Shown here piece after piece: positions 51,446 to 59,701 of a stretch of 64,000 nucleotides of DNA. A program made the position numbers and the translations under genes. The notes under the pieces are model-generated. The model did no database searches. It was given only the letters and a program-made list of their open reading frames with translations, and was not told where the DNA came from. Location: contig PXRP01000055.1 of the NCBI GenBank assembly GCA_003021655.1, positions 1 to 64,000 of the forward strand, read 5' to 3'. The DNA is from Halobacteriales archaeon QS_4_69_31 (GTDB lineage: Archaea > Halobacteriota > Halobacteria > Halobacteriales > Haloarculaceae). Every line of letters begins with the position of its first letter. The stretch's first letter is position 1.

Positions 51446-54400
51446 TCAGGACTCGGACTCGTCGGACCAGCCGTGGCGTGCGAGCGCCCGCTCGCTGACC
51501 CGGTCGCCGAGTCGCTCGGCTCGCTCGCGGCACGCGGCGCGTTCGTCGGCCTCCTCGCAGGTCTCGGCGACCTGTGCCAGCGTGTCGAGGGCGTCGCCGA
51601 CGGCCCCGATCTCCTCGAACGCGTCGGCGGCGGCGCGCAGGTGGCCGACGGCGCGCTCCCCGTCGCCGCGCTCGGCGGCCAGTTCACCGAGCGCCCGGCG
51701 CGTCTCGGCCGTGCAGTGGCTGGCCTCGATGGCTTCCAGCGTCTCCAGGGCCGTCTCGAAGTGGTCCCGCGCGGCCTCGTAGGACGACTCGACCAGGTCG
51801 ACCCGGCCGAGCTGGAGGTGGGTCCGCGCGACCTCGTGGCGGTTGTCGGCGCGCTCGAACGCCTCGAGCGCCGCGCCGAGACGGTCGCGCGCCGCCGCGT
51901 GGTCGCCCGTCTCGGTACGGAGCCGGCCGAGCGCGAGCTTCGCCTTCGCGGCATCCTGTTCGGCCCCGACGGTCCTGAACGCCTCCAGCGCGTCCCCGAG
52001 CCGCGACCCGGCGGCCTCGTGGTCGCCCTCGGCGAGCGCGAGTTCGCCCAGCCGGAGGTCCGCGGAGGCGACCCGGTGGCGGTCCTCCACGCTCTCGAAC
52101 CCCTCGCGGGCCTCGGTCAGTAGCTCCCGCGCCCGGTCGTACTCGGCGCGGTGGATACCGACCCGGCCGAGGTGCAGCCCTGTCACGGCCGCCGCGTGGG
52201 CAGCGCCGACGGCGTCCAGTCGCTCCAGCGCCTCGGTCAGAGACGACTTTGCGGCGTCGTAGTCGCCGCGCCTGACGGCGGTTTTACCCAGGTTCATCCG
52301 CGCGATGCCGACCGCGCGGCGGTTGCCGGCGGCCTCGAACCCCTCGAGTGCGCGCCGGTAGGCGGTCTCGGCATCGTCGTAGGCACCCTGCTCGAAGCGC
52401 ACGTCCCCGATGTTGTTGTGAACCATCGCGGTCCGGTGGCGGTCGCCGACGGCCTCGAAGTCCTCGCCGGCCGCGCGGTAGGCCGCGAGCGCGCGCTCGT
52501 ACTCGCCGCGGTTCCAGGCGACGATGCCGAGGTTCATCCGGGCGCGCCCGGCGGTCTGGCGGTCGCCGACCGACTCCGCGAGCGCGAGCGCGGAGTCGAG
52601 GTGTTTCCGGGCCGCCTCGTAGTCGTCCTGTCGCCACGCCAGCGTCCCCAGCGACAGCGTCGCGACGGCCTCCAGGTCGGTGGCCCCGGCCCTGGCCGCC
52701 GCCGAGAGCTGGCGAAGCGTCGTCGCTCTGGCCGACTCGTACTCCCCCAGGAAGCCCTCTGCCTTGGCCGTCTGTGCGAACAGCCGGACGCGCTCGCGTG
52801 ACGGGTCCGCGGAGAGGGCCAGCGCCGACTCGGCCATCTCGACGGCGGCCTCGAAGTCGCCGCGGGCGTTGGCCACCTCGCAGGCCTGTGCGGCCGCCCG
52901 CTGGCGTCTCCCCGGGTCTTCGGCCCGCTCGCGGGCGAACTCCGCGAAGCGCTCGGCCTCGTCGTGGTCCCCGGTCGTGAGGTAGACGTCGGCGAGCCGC
53001 TCCGCGATGTCGAGGGTCGTCTCGCCGTCGTCGGATTCGCGTGCCAGCGCCAGCGCGGCGTGGAACTGCTCGATCGCCGCCTCGTGGGCGTACAGGCCGC
53101 GCGCGTACTCGCCGGCCCGCCGGTACCACTCGATCGCCTGCCGGTCCTCGCCCGCCCGCTCGTAGTGGGCCGCGACCGTCGCCGCGATGTCTCCGACACT
53201 CCCGGTCGAACTGTCAGATTCGCCAGCCCGTACGTCGTCCGGCCGTTCGTCGTCGGCCCGTTCACCGGTCATCCCGGCGTCGGCGGCGGCCATCCGTTCG
53301 ACGAACGCCGCCGCGATGGCGGCGTGTCGTCGCCGGCGCTCCTCGTCACCGAGGTCGTCTTCCAGCGCCCGGCGGACCGCCGTGTTGCGGAACGTGACCC
53401 CCTCGCGGCTGTCGGCCCGCTCGAAGACGTCGGCCTCGACGAGCGCCCCGACGAGCCGGTCGAGGAGCGCCTCGGGGACGTCACAGACGGCCGCGAGCAC
53501 GTCCAGGGGCACGTACTGGCCGACCAGCGCCGCCCACCGGAGGACGCTCGTCGCCGGGTCGGTCAGGGCGTCGACCCGTTCGATGACCGTCTCGGCCACC
53601 GCGTCGGGGGCGGCCACGTCCCCCGGTTCCTCCGGGTACCACTCGTAACGCGGGCCGAGGTCACCGCGTTCGAGCAGTCGCTCGACTGTCTCGCGGACGA
53701 ACAGCGGGTTGCCGCCCGTCCGCTCGTGGACCGCCTCGACCAGCGTCGTCGGCGCGCCCCGCTCGCCGACCACCTGCTCGACCAGCCGGCGGGTCTCCGC
53801 CGCCGAGAACGGGCCCAGTTCCACCCGCGTGACCGGCCCGTCCGCCCCGTCGTCCGCCGCCCCCTCTTCGGTGTCCTCGTCGCCTTCTCCCTCATCGCCG
53901 GCGGCTTCCGTGCCGTCGCCGTCGGCGTCCGCCGTCCCGTCTCCCTCCGTCTCCACGCCCTCGCCGACCGCAGTCGCCAGCACGTCGGGCAGTTCGGTGG
54001 GCCGGTACGTGCCCACGACGACCAGCGGCTGGTCGGCCAGTCGCTCCAGCAGGGCTGTGAGGTACGCCGCCGTCCCCGCGTCCGTGAGCTGGAGGTCCTC
54101 GAACCACAGCACACGGGCGGGTTCGTCGGGGTCGGGAGCCAGCGCCGCGGTGAGTTCGTGGAACAGCGCGGACTGCTGGGCCTCGTAGACCTCGGGGTCG
54201 TCGACATCGGGGAGCGCCCCCTCGAAGGGCGCCTCGCCCTCCAGAGCCGCCAGGCAGGTCCGGAGGGGCTGGTAGGGGTCGTCCGAGCCGCGACAGCGCG
54301 CTCCCACGACGTCGAGTCCGCGGTCCTCGGCGTCGGCGAGGACGGCGTCCAGTAGCGCCGTCTTCCCGACCCCGGCCGGCCCGGCGAGAAAGACCGCACG

Positions 54401-54901
54401 CCCCGACCGCTCGTCACGGACCGTCTCGACGACCGACCAACACCGGTTGCGTTCGGCCTCGCGGTCGACGACCCCGTCGGTCGCGGTCTCGCCGGGCGGG
54501 TAGTAGACGCCGTCGGCGGACAGCGCCGCGTACACCTCGACCGGCGACCGGTCGAGCTCCGCGGCCGCCGTCGCGACGGTGACCTCCCGGTGGTCGCCGT
54601 CCGCGACCGTGATCTCCGTCTCGCGGATCCGGTTTGTGACCTCCCGCGCCTTCTCCGTGCCGCGGTCGGTGAGCGTGAATCGCGTCTCAGCGTCGTCGGC
54701 CTCGTCGACGGCCGCCACGAGGCCGTCCTCGCGCAGTCGCTCGACCGCCGATGCGACCGCGATCTGTTCGCTCAACTGCTCCGGCGAGTCGTCGCCCCCG
54801 TCGACGAGCCGCGTGAACGCGACGCCGCGACTCCCCTCCCCCGTTCCCCCACACGCCCGGAGCCGGGCCAGGACGAGATCCGACGGGTCGGAGGGACTCA
54901 T
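51446..54901 (-). CDS. Large AAA-type ATPase with TPR array (STAND-like regulator)
   Basis: A 1,151-residue protein. Residues 1-140 hold two winged-helix-like segments (LSEQIAVASAVERLREDGLV, RFTLTDRGTEKAREVTNRI; then TVATAAAELDRSPVEVYAAL). The ATPase domain has Walker A GPAGVGKT at 174-181, ARVLWFEDLQLTDAGTAAYL as Walker B, and VVVGTYRPTELPDVLA. A Glu/Asp-rich insert (about 310-345) interrupts it. Residues about 600-1130 are at least a dozen TPR-like repeats (MNLGIVAWNRGEYERALAAY; LRLGELALAEGDHEAAGSRL). It resembles MalT/AfsR-type signal ATPases. ATG 54901 fits a TATA-like TTACATGG about 25-30 nt upstream. Confidence 0.85.
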   Translation of the reverse strand: MSPSDPSDLVLARLRACGGTGEGSRGVAFTRLVDGGDDSPEQLSEQIAVASAVERLREDGLVAAVDEADDAETRFTLTDRGTEKAREVTNRIRETEITVADGDHREVTVATAAAELDRSPVEVYAALSADGVYYPPGETATDGVVDREAERNRCWSVVETVRDERSGRAVFLAGPAGVGKTALLDAVLADAEDRGLDVVGARCRGSDDPYQPLRTCLAALEGEAPFEGALPDVDDPEVYEAQQSALFHELTAALAPDPDEPARVLWFEDLQLTDAGTAAYLTALLERLADQPLVVVGTYRPTELPDVLATAVGEGVETEGDGTADADGDGTEAAGDEGEGDEDTEEGAADDGADGPVTRVELGPFSAAETRRLVEQVVGERGAPTTLVEAVHERTGGNPLFVRETVERLLERGDLGPRYEWYPEEPGDVAAPDAVAETVIERVDALTDPATSVLRWAALVGQYVPLDVLAAVCDVPEALLDRLVGALVEADVFERADSREGVTFRNTAVRRALEDDLGDEERRRRHAAIAAAFVERMAAADAGMTGERADDERPDDVRAGESDSSTGSVGDIAATVAAHYERAGEDRQAIEWYRRAGEYARGLYAHEAAIEQFHAALALARESDDGETTLDIAERLADVYLTTGDHDEAERFAEFARERAEDPGRRQRAAAQACEVANARGDFEAAVEMAESALALSADPSRERVRLFAQTAKAEGFLGEYESARATTLRQLSAAARAGATDLEAVATLSLGTLAWRQDDYEAARKHLDSALALAESVGDRQTAGRARMNLGIVAWNRGEYERALAAYRAAGEDFEAVGDRHRTAMVHNNIGDVRFEQGAYDDAETAYRRALEGFEAAGNRRAVGIARMNLGKTAVRRGDYDAAKSSLTEALERLDAVGAAHAAAVTGLHLGRVGIHRAEYDRARELLTEAREGFESVEDRHRVASADLRLGELALAEGDHEAAGSRLGDALEAFRTVGAEQDAAKAKLALGRLRTETGDHAAARDRLGAALEAFERADNRHEVARTHLQLGRVDLVESSYEAARDHFETALETLEAIEASHCTAETRRALGELAAERGDGERAVGHLRAAADAFEEIGAVGDALDTLAQVAETCEEADERAACRERAERLGDRVSERALARHGWSDESES

Positions 54902-55362
54902 TGCCTCCCCATTTGGGGAGAAGACCATGTAAGTTGTGGGCCCACTCGGCCACAGTGATTTGAACCGCCGCTCCGTAGGCCCGGCCATGACAGTCGTCGG
55001 GTTTCTCAGCGTCGCACCGGTCATCGAGGGGAGCATGTCGGCGGAGGTGGCCAAGGCGGTCGAGGCACTCGATGGGTTCGACGTGGGCTACGAGACGACG
55101 CCGATGGGAACGATCATCGAGGCCGAGGACAGCGCGGAACTGTTCGCCGCGGCGGCCGCGGCCCACGAGGCGGTCGACGCCGACCGCGTGAGCACGTTCC
55201 TGAAAATTAACCCGATTACATTACAACAATCATATAGCCAAGAACATACCGGTCTATGCTAATCGCAAGACAGCGTAGGGGTAGGTGTCACACTATCCGA
55301 AACCTGATAGGTTCTCAGACACCCCTATCTGTCGGACAAGTGATAGATTTGCCGAATGGCAT

Positions 55363-55983
55363 TCACTGAATATAATTAACGGGGGCCTCAGGTTTCTGTG
55401 CATCAAGTGCTGCTTGTACGTCAAGTGCTACCTGAACGTAGGTGATTGCTGCATGTCCGACCGTAACGACTGTTTGAACGGCTTCATTGAACTCCGAAAA
55501 TTGGAATTCATCGCTATATGGATAGATAAACTCTTTCAACTGAAGGACAGCAAGAGCACCGCCTTCCGTCCCTTGGAATTCGAATCCGAGGCCTGGATGG
55601 CTCATTAGTTGAATCAAGTCATTGGCAAACTGATTCTGAACGTTCTGAGAAGCGTTCTCCAACAACACCTCAGCGGCTTTGAGCATTTTTTTCATTTTAT
55701 CATCAGGGATATTTCGTCCATCCGCCCCACGTAAAACTCGTTCCGCATCCTCTTCTGAGATTATTTGGGCTACGGTATTTCGGATGTCGTACCCAAATGT
55801 CACCTCAAAATAGTCAGCATCCTCAACGTGTTGAACAGTGTAAATGTAGTCACCCCGTTCTACTATCCACTCAATTTTTGTCCCATTGTCGTTTTTTTCC
55901 GTCTCTTGCAGTTCATCACGCGTTGAGTCAATACACTCGTCTATCCGTGTGCTGGCGGTAGATAGCGAAACATCACGTGGCAT
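55363..55983 (-). CDS. Unrecognised element protein (206 aa)
   Basis: A 206-residue soluble protein of ordinary composition, less acidic and with more AT-ending codons than its chromosomal neighbours. It begins MPRDVSLSTASTRIDECIDS, has DYIYTVQHVEDADYFEVTFG, a helical middle (DDKMKKMLKAAEVLLENASQ) and a mixed C-terminal part (GALAVLQLKEFIYPYSDEFQ; ALDVQAALDAQKPEAPV). I recognise no family. It starts 2 bp after the stop of the 71-residue gene, so they are co-translated. It is probably element-specific, since no host-like pathway residue pattern is seen. Confidence 0.6.
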   Translation of the reverse strand: MPRDVSLSTASTRIDECIDSTRDELQETEKNDNGTKIEWIVERGDYIYTVQHVEDADYFEVTFGYDIRNTVAQIISEEDAERVLRGADGRNIPDDKMKKMLKAAEVLLENASQNVQNQFANDLIQLMSHPGLGFEFQGTEGGALAVLQLKEFIYPYSDEFQFSEFNEAVQTVVTVGHAAITYVQVALDVQAALDAQKPEAPVNYIQ

Positions 55984-55985
55984 CG

Positions 55986-56201
55986 TTACTCGTCAGAGGC
56001 CAACTGAGCTCGTATTTCATCACCCATTTTCAGTCCCGTACTTTCCGGTGGTTGTATAATTGATTCGCCTTGATTGTATCTATCCATCACCGTCTGTCGC
56101 GCGCGATCCGGGTTGGCGATCTTAGTCGTATTGTATACAACGCTATCATCGGTATTCGATATATTCGCGTTTTCCCGTTCACGAACGTTTTCTTTTACCA
56201 T
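55986..56201 (-). CDS. Unrecognised element protein (71 aa)
   Basis: A 71-residue hydrophilic protein: KENVRERENANISNTDDSVV, YNTTKIANPDRARQTVMDRY and NQGESIIQPPESTGLKMGDE ending IRAQLASDE. Its Asn-rich, low-Ala composition differs from host proteins. The GESIIQPPESTGLKMGDEIR segment gives a feel of an AbrB-like or antitoxin-type regulator tail, but I cannot support that. ATG 56201 is preceded by an AT-rich box (AATACTTTTTTG, about 56228-56240). It leads the two-gene unit. Confidence 0.55.
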   Translation of the reverse strand: MVKENVRERENANISNTDDSVVYNTTKIANPDRARQTVMDRYNQGESIIQPPESTGLKMGDEIRAQLASDE

Positions 56202-56437
56202 GGCATCTGGACAACCACACCTTGAGACAAAAAAGTATTGACGTATTAGTATGAGGGGAAATAGGTACCATTTTTGCGTTCATAGCTGGTTGGCGTGAGA
56301 CACAGATCACTGGCGACAGAAAGGCGTCGGTGGTTACGTCAATACCCCCACAGAACAGCCGGTTAGCAACCTCGGTGAAAGTATAACTTGGCCGATTTCG
56401 CCAGCCTAAGCCACATTACCGTGCTTGTAAGTTCGCT

Positions 56438-56527
56438 AACTATCCGATGGGTGCCGAATCTTTGGGCGAGCGGGGGCGCACACACGCACGCCTGCACTCG
56501 CGCAAAGATTTACGGGGGGTTGGATAG
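56438..56527. repeat. Large inverted repeat (possible origin or structured RNA)
   Basis: Nested arms surround one centre: ACTATCC (56438-56444) with GGATAGT (56521-56527), AATCTTTG (56456-56463) with CAAAGATT (56502-56509) and GCGAG (56465-56469) with CTCGC (56496-56500). It lies in the 515-bp gap (56202-56716) of the element, before an AT-rich stretch and beside the helicase gene, the expected place for a replication origin. A shorter dyad, CGGTG...CACCG, lies near 56680. No other gene was found in this gap. Confidence 0.7.
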
Positions 56528-56716
56528 TAATTCAAATGATATGTGGATTTATGCAACTCTCAACGCCTTTCTGTCGCATCTTTACTTTCACCGGGGTAAG
56601 TTTACAGCACTTTGTCGGTAGGAATTAACCGTATCTGACCGACTGAAAGAAACAGATTAGTGGAAAGCTAACCGAACTCGGTGAATTTTCCACCGACAAG
56701 AAGCGCGACAGGTTAG

Positions 56717-57919
56717 TTAGGAGTAGTCGTCAAGGCCCGATCCGTTCCCACCGTCGCTATCGGATTCTTGGTACTGTTCGGCACGGGCTGTGTATTCGAC
56801 ATTCAGGTAGCACCGCTGTTGCCGCCCGTCGACGGTGGCTTTGCCGTCCTGAATGCTGTGCTCGGTTTTCAGTCGGCGGGTAAGCTGTCGCTGTGTCTGT
56901 GCCGGGAAATTCTCATCGTCACAGAACCGTTGATAGATCCGGTACACCTCGGTCTTGGCCTTGGGTGTCGCGTCGGCCGACGTTTCGAGACAGACCTTAG
57001 CGAACCGGTCGACGGTACTGCCCCACTTGTCCCACGTCTCTGCCGTTTTGTGTACCGACATATCGCCAGTGAATGCGTCTTGGGCCAGCAGTCGAGAGAG
57101 TCCGTCCAACGCCCAATTGAGAATCCCTGGTAGTTCGGACTCTAGTTTGTCGGATAACGACTTGTCCCGTTCGTCGCGTGGGATCGTCGTGGGGAAGGGG
57201 ACCAACAGTACCCGCCTGTAAAACGCACCGTCGTCCTCTTCGGCGTCCGGTAGCTGGTTAGCCGAAAAGATGTGCTTTGCGTTTGGCCGGAAGTGAAACA
57301 GCGGCTTGCCCTTTCGTTCGGCTTTGATAGGGTCGCCCGCTGTTATCTCCTTGAACGCCCCTGTCTCTTGGATCGTGTCCGGCGGAATGTCGTTGCGGAT
57401 GTTCGCCCACGCACCGAACAGTTCCGCCGTTCCGAAGCGGTCGGTCATTTGCTGTGGGGACATACTGGCGACGTTCTCGGCACCCCCGAGTAGCGCCCGG
57501 ATCGTATCCGCGAACGTCGACTTACCGGACGCCTGTGGGCCAACTAAGAATAGCGCCTTGTGTTCGGGCAGTCCCCAGTGCATCAAGCAGTATCCGGCGT
57601 ATTCCTGTAGTTTCATCCTGTGTGTCTCAGATTTCACCGTTTCCTGTAGGTACTGCCGCCAGCGTGGGCAGTCGGCGTCGGGGTCGTACTCTGCTCCGGC
57701 TTGATTGATGAATCGGAACTCGGGGCTGTGGTCGAGTAGTTCGGCGTCCCCGTCCCGGTTGATCTTGAGCACACCGTTCTGCACGTTAATGTGCCAGTCG
57801 GGACCGACGAACTCTTCGACGGTGTAGGTTTGGGCGGCCCGGACGTGTTCGGCCAGTTCGCCCACTTCTTGCCGGGCGAATGCACCTTGTAGGCCGTCAC
57901 GCGCCCGCTGGCGAATCAC
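56717..57919 (-). CDS. Phage/plasmid SF3 (P4/D5-type) helicase, N-terminally truncated
   Basis: About 400 residues of a D5-type primase-helicase. The D5_N-like part has QNGVLKINRDGDAELLDHSP, and the helicase has Walker A in FLVGPQASGKSTFADTIRAL and LFGAWANIRNDIPPDTIQET. The sensor region is HIFSANQLPDAEEDDGAFYR and RVLLVPFPTTIP, and a DNA-binding-like tail follows (YRIYQRFCDDENFPAQTQRQ). The usual N-terminal primase domain is missing: the frame runs into the element border at 57933-57940, with GTG 57919 the first start inside. It would drive replication of the element. Base composition is intermediate. Confidence 0.85.
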   Translation of the reverse strand: MIRQRARDGLQGAFARQEVGELAEHVRAAQTYTVEEFVGPDWHINVQNGVLKINRDGDAELLDHSPEFRFINQAGAEYDPDADCPRWRQYLQETVKSETHRMKLQEYAGYCLMHWGLPEHKALFLVGPQASGKSTFADTIRALLGGAENVASMSPQQMTDRFGTAELFGAWANIRNDIPPDTIQETGAFKEITAGDPIKAERKGKPLFHFRPNAKHIFSANQLPDAEEDDGAFYRRVLLVPFPTTIPRDERDKSLSDKLESELPGILNWALDGLSRLLAQDAFTGDMSVHKTAETWDKWGSTVDRFAKVCLETSADATPKAKTEVYRIYQRFCDDENFPAQTQRQLTRRLKTEHSIQDGKATVDGRQQRCYLNVEYTARAEQYQESDSDGGNGSGLDDYS

Positions 57920-58188
57920 ACTTTCACCGCTCTCCTGAAAGTCGACGACAAGCGCACCGTCGAGCAGTCTGCCAGCGAGAAAGTCGACGCCGTGGAACGA
58001 CACCTGGGCCGGAAAGCCAGGTCCGACCGGGGGTGAGCGAGACCAGCCGGGAACCACAACAGAACGGAGCGCACGCGAGATGGGGGCGACCAGGAGCGCC
58101 CGCGAGCGGAGAGCGGGCACGGAGCGCCCGACATGGACCGAGGCCACGAGAGCGCGAAGATAAAGACCGGGGGCCCACAAGCGGGGGT

Positions 58189-59121
58189 ATGGAGAGCCTG
58201 AACCGGATGGCGACGGAGCTCGTCGACGAAGCGCTGGACTTCGCCGACGAACTCAACGTGGCCGTCCACCAACTCGACAGCGACGCGCTCGTCGTCGACT
58301 TCGGCGTGTCGGTCCCGGGTGGCGTCGAGGCGGGGCTGATGCTCGCGGAGATACAGACAGCGGGGCTGGCGACGGTCCAGACCCGCGTCGACGAGGTGGC
58401 GGGCGCGCCGCTGACCCACGTCGAACTCTCGACGGACCACCCCGCGCTGGCGCTGCTGTGTTCCCAGAAGGCCGGGTGGGAACTCGCGGTCGAGGGCTTC
58501 GAGGGGCTTGGCAGCGGTCCCGCCCGGGCGCTGGTCGCCAGAGAGGACGAGTTCGCGCGGGTGGGCTACCGCGACGACTTCGAGTTCGCGGTGCTGGCCG
58601 TCGAGAGCGATACCCTCCCCGGCGAGGCCGTCGTCGAGCACGTCGCCGAGACCGCAGGGGTCGCCGAGAGCGGCGTCTTCCTGCCCGCGTTCCGGACGGC
58701 GAGTCTCGCCGGCAGCGTCTCCATGGCCGCGCGAGCGGCCGAACTCGCGGTCTTCCGGCTCTCGGAACTGGGCTACGACCCGCTGGACGTGCTCTCTGTT
58801 ACGGGGTCGGCGCCTGTCGCGCCGGTCGCGGACGACGACGAGACGGCCATCGCGCGGACGAACGACGCGCTGGCCTACGGCGGACAGGCCCACGCCGTGG
58901 TCGCGGAGCCGTTCGACCGCTTCGACGAGGTCGCTTCGACCGCCACCGACGAGTACGGGACGCCCTTCGCCGAGATATTCGCCGACGCCGACTGGGACTT
59001 CTACGAGGTGCCCGAGAGCGTGTTCGCGCCCGCTCAGGTGACGATCGACGTCGGCGGCGGCGACACGCACGTCGTCGGCGAGCGCAACGAGGCTCAGCTG
59101 GCCGAGAGCTTCGGACTCTGA
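58189..59121 (+). CDS. mch: Methenyltetrahydromethanopterin cyclohydrolase
   Basis: A 310-residue enzyme. It starts SLNRMATELVDEALDFADEL and has FGVSVPGGVEAGLMLAEIQT, ALLCSQKAGWELAVEGFEGL, GSGPARALVAREDEF and the strongly conserved AFRTASLAGSVSMAARAAE and YGGQAHAVVAEPFDRF. In haloarchaea it works in C1 metabolism with tetrahydrofolate-type or methanopterin carriers. Its start follows a GAAGATAAAGAC box at about 58156-58167 by 22-33 nt. The downstream gene overlaps its stop by 1 bp. Confidence 0.96.
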   Translation: MESLNRMATELVDEALDFADELNVAVHQLDSDALVVDFGVSVPGGVEAGLMLAEIQTAGLATVQTRVDEVAGAPLTHVELSTDHPALALLCSQKAGWELAVEGFEGLGSGPARALVAREDEFARVGYRDDFEFAVLAVESDTLPGEAVVEHVAETAGVAESGVFLPAFRTASLAGSVSMAARAAELAVFRLSELGYDPLDVLSVTGSAPVAPVADDDETAIARTNDALAYGGQAHAVVAEPFDRFDEVASTATDEYGTPFAEIFADADWDFYEVPESVFAPAQVTIDVGGGDTHVVGERNEAQLAESFGL

Positions 59122-59606
59122 TGCGATACAAGGTCGTCCCGGAGCCGCCGGGCCTCGACACGCTCGAAGCCGCCCACGCGGCGATGCCGCTAGTCCCGGG
59201 CAGCGTCGAGGACTGCTGTCTGCGGCTGGTCGACCGGACGGCGGTCCCGGCCCGGGGCAGCGCCCGCGAGTGGGTGACGTTCATGCAGGCGCTGGACGTG
59301 GTCGCGGAGACGCCACGGGGGTACAAACGCCGGCGCGTCGAGTTCGACCCCCGAGCGCTGGGGAACGCCTTCCAGCGCCGCGTCTTCGGCGCCAGAGAGG
59401 TACTGGCGACCCTCGACGCCGGCCCCGCGACCGTCGACACGGCCTTCGAGTCGCTCGCGCCCGCCGTCCCCGAGTGGGAGCGCGACCGCCACACCGACTG
59501 GGAGCGCGAATGGCGCGAGCGGACGCGGCGGCTGCTGGAGTGGGGCGTCGCCTTCGGACTGGTCGTCCGGGATGGCGAGGCTTACGGGCGCGCCGACGGG
59601 CCGTGA
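59121..59606 (+). CDS. Uncharacterised haloarchaeal protein coupled to mch
   Basis: A 161-residue protein: RYKVVPEPPGLDTLEAAHAA, MPLVPGSVEDCCLRLVDRTA with a CC pair, ARGSAREWVTFMQALDVVAE, NAFQRRVFGAREVLATLDAG, then an Arg/Trp/Glu-rich helix EWERDRHTDWEREWRERTRR and LLEWGVAFGLVVRDGEAY. It is helical and looks like a small regulator or partner protein; I know no domain. The ATG overlaps the mch stop, so it is translated with mch and may relate to C1 metabolism. This is context only. Confidence 0.7.
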   Translation: MRYKVVPEPPGLDTLEAAHAAMPLVPGSVEDCCLRLVDRTAVPARGSAREWVTFMQALDVVAETPRGYKRRRVEFDPRALGNAFQRRVFGAREVLATLDAGPATVDTAFESLAPAVPEWERDRHTDWEREWRERTRRLLEWGVAFGLVVRDGEAYGRADGP

Positions 59607-59701
59607 GGGTCGCTCCCCTCACCGTTCGAGGGGCGATGGCCTCCCGTTACCCTGCGGCCGGACCTTGTAGCCGGTTCATAACTATCCCGGTGGCACTGTA
59701 G

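Larger units (their letters stand above)
55198..57940. mobile_element. 2.7-kb AT-rich integrated element with an 8-bp shared core
   Basis: Both junctions carry TCCTGAAA (55198-55205 and 57933-57940); 2,735 bp separate the two copies. GC content drops sharply inside, most strongly at 55206-56716, while both flanks are GC-rich. The insert carries an SF3/P4-type helicase, two unrecognised genes and a large dyad, all on the minus strand. It contains no integrase, transposase or inverted termini, so it is either a defective derivative or a plasmid/virus genome whose integrase acted in trans. Excision by core recombination would restore the host gene. Confidence 0.85.
54987..58036 (+). pseudogene. 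MTH1187-family thiamine-binding protein gene, split by a 2.7-kb insertion
   Basis: The gene is in two pieces, 54987-55205 and 57941-58036. The 5' piece ends ...VSTFLK (TTC CTG AAA) and the 3' piece begins VDDKRTVEQSASEKVDAVER and ends HLGRKARSDRG with TGA at 58034-58036. Joined at TCCTGAAA they give one 104-codon frame with no gap, and the joined residues STFLKVDDKR match the conserved end of MTH1187-type proteins. These bind thiamine-like molecules or act with energy-coupling uptake. Alone, the 5' piece reads on to a nonsense tail ending at 55262 and is probably non-functional. Confidence 0.9.

Noticed and set aside
55198-57940. Insertion as a classical transposon with 8-bp target duplication
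   Set aside because: The 8-bp duplication fits, but the ends (ATTAACCCG... and ...TTTCACCGCTC) show no inverted repeats and no transposase is present. Site-specific integration is the better reading, but a lost transposase cannot be excluded.
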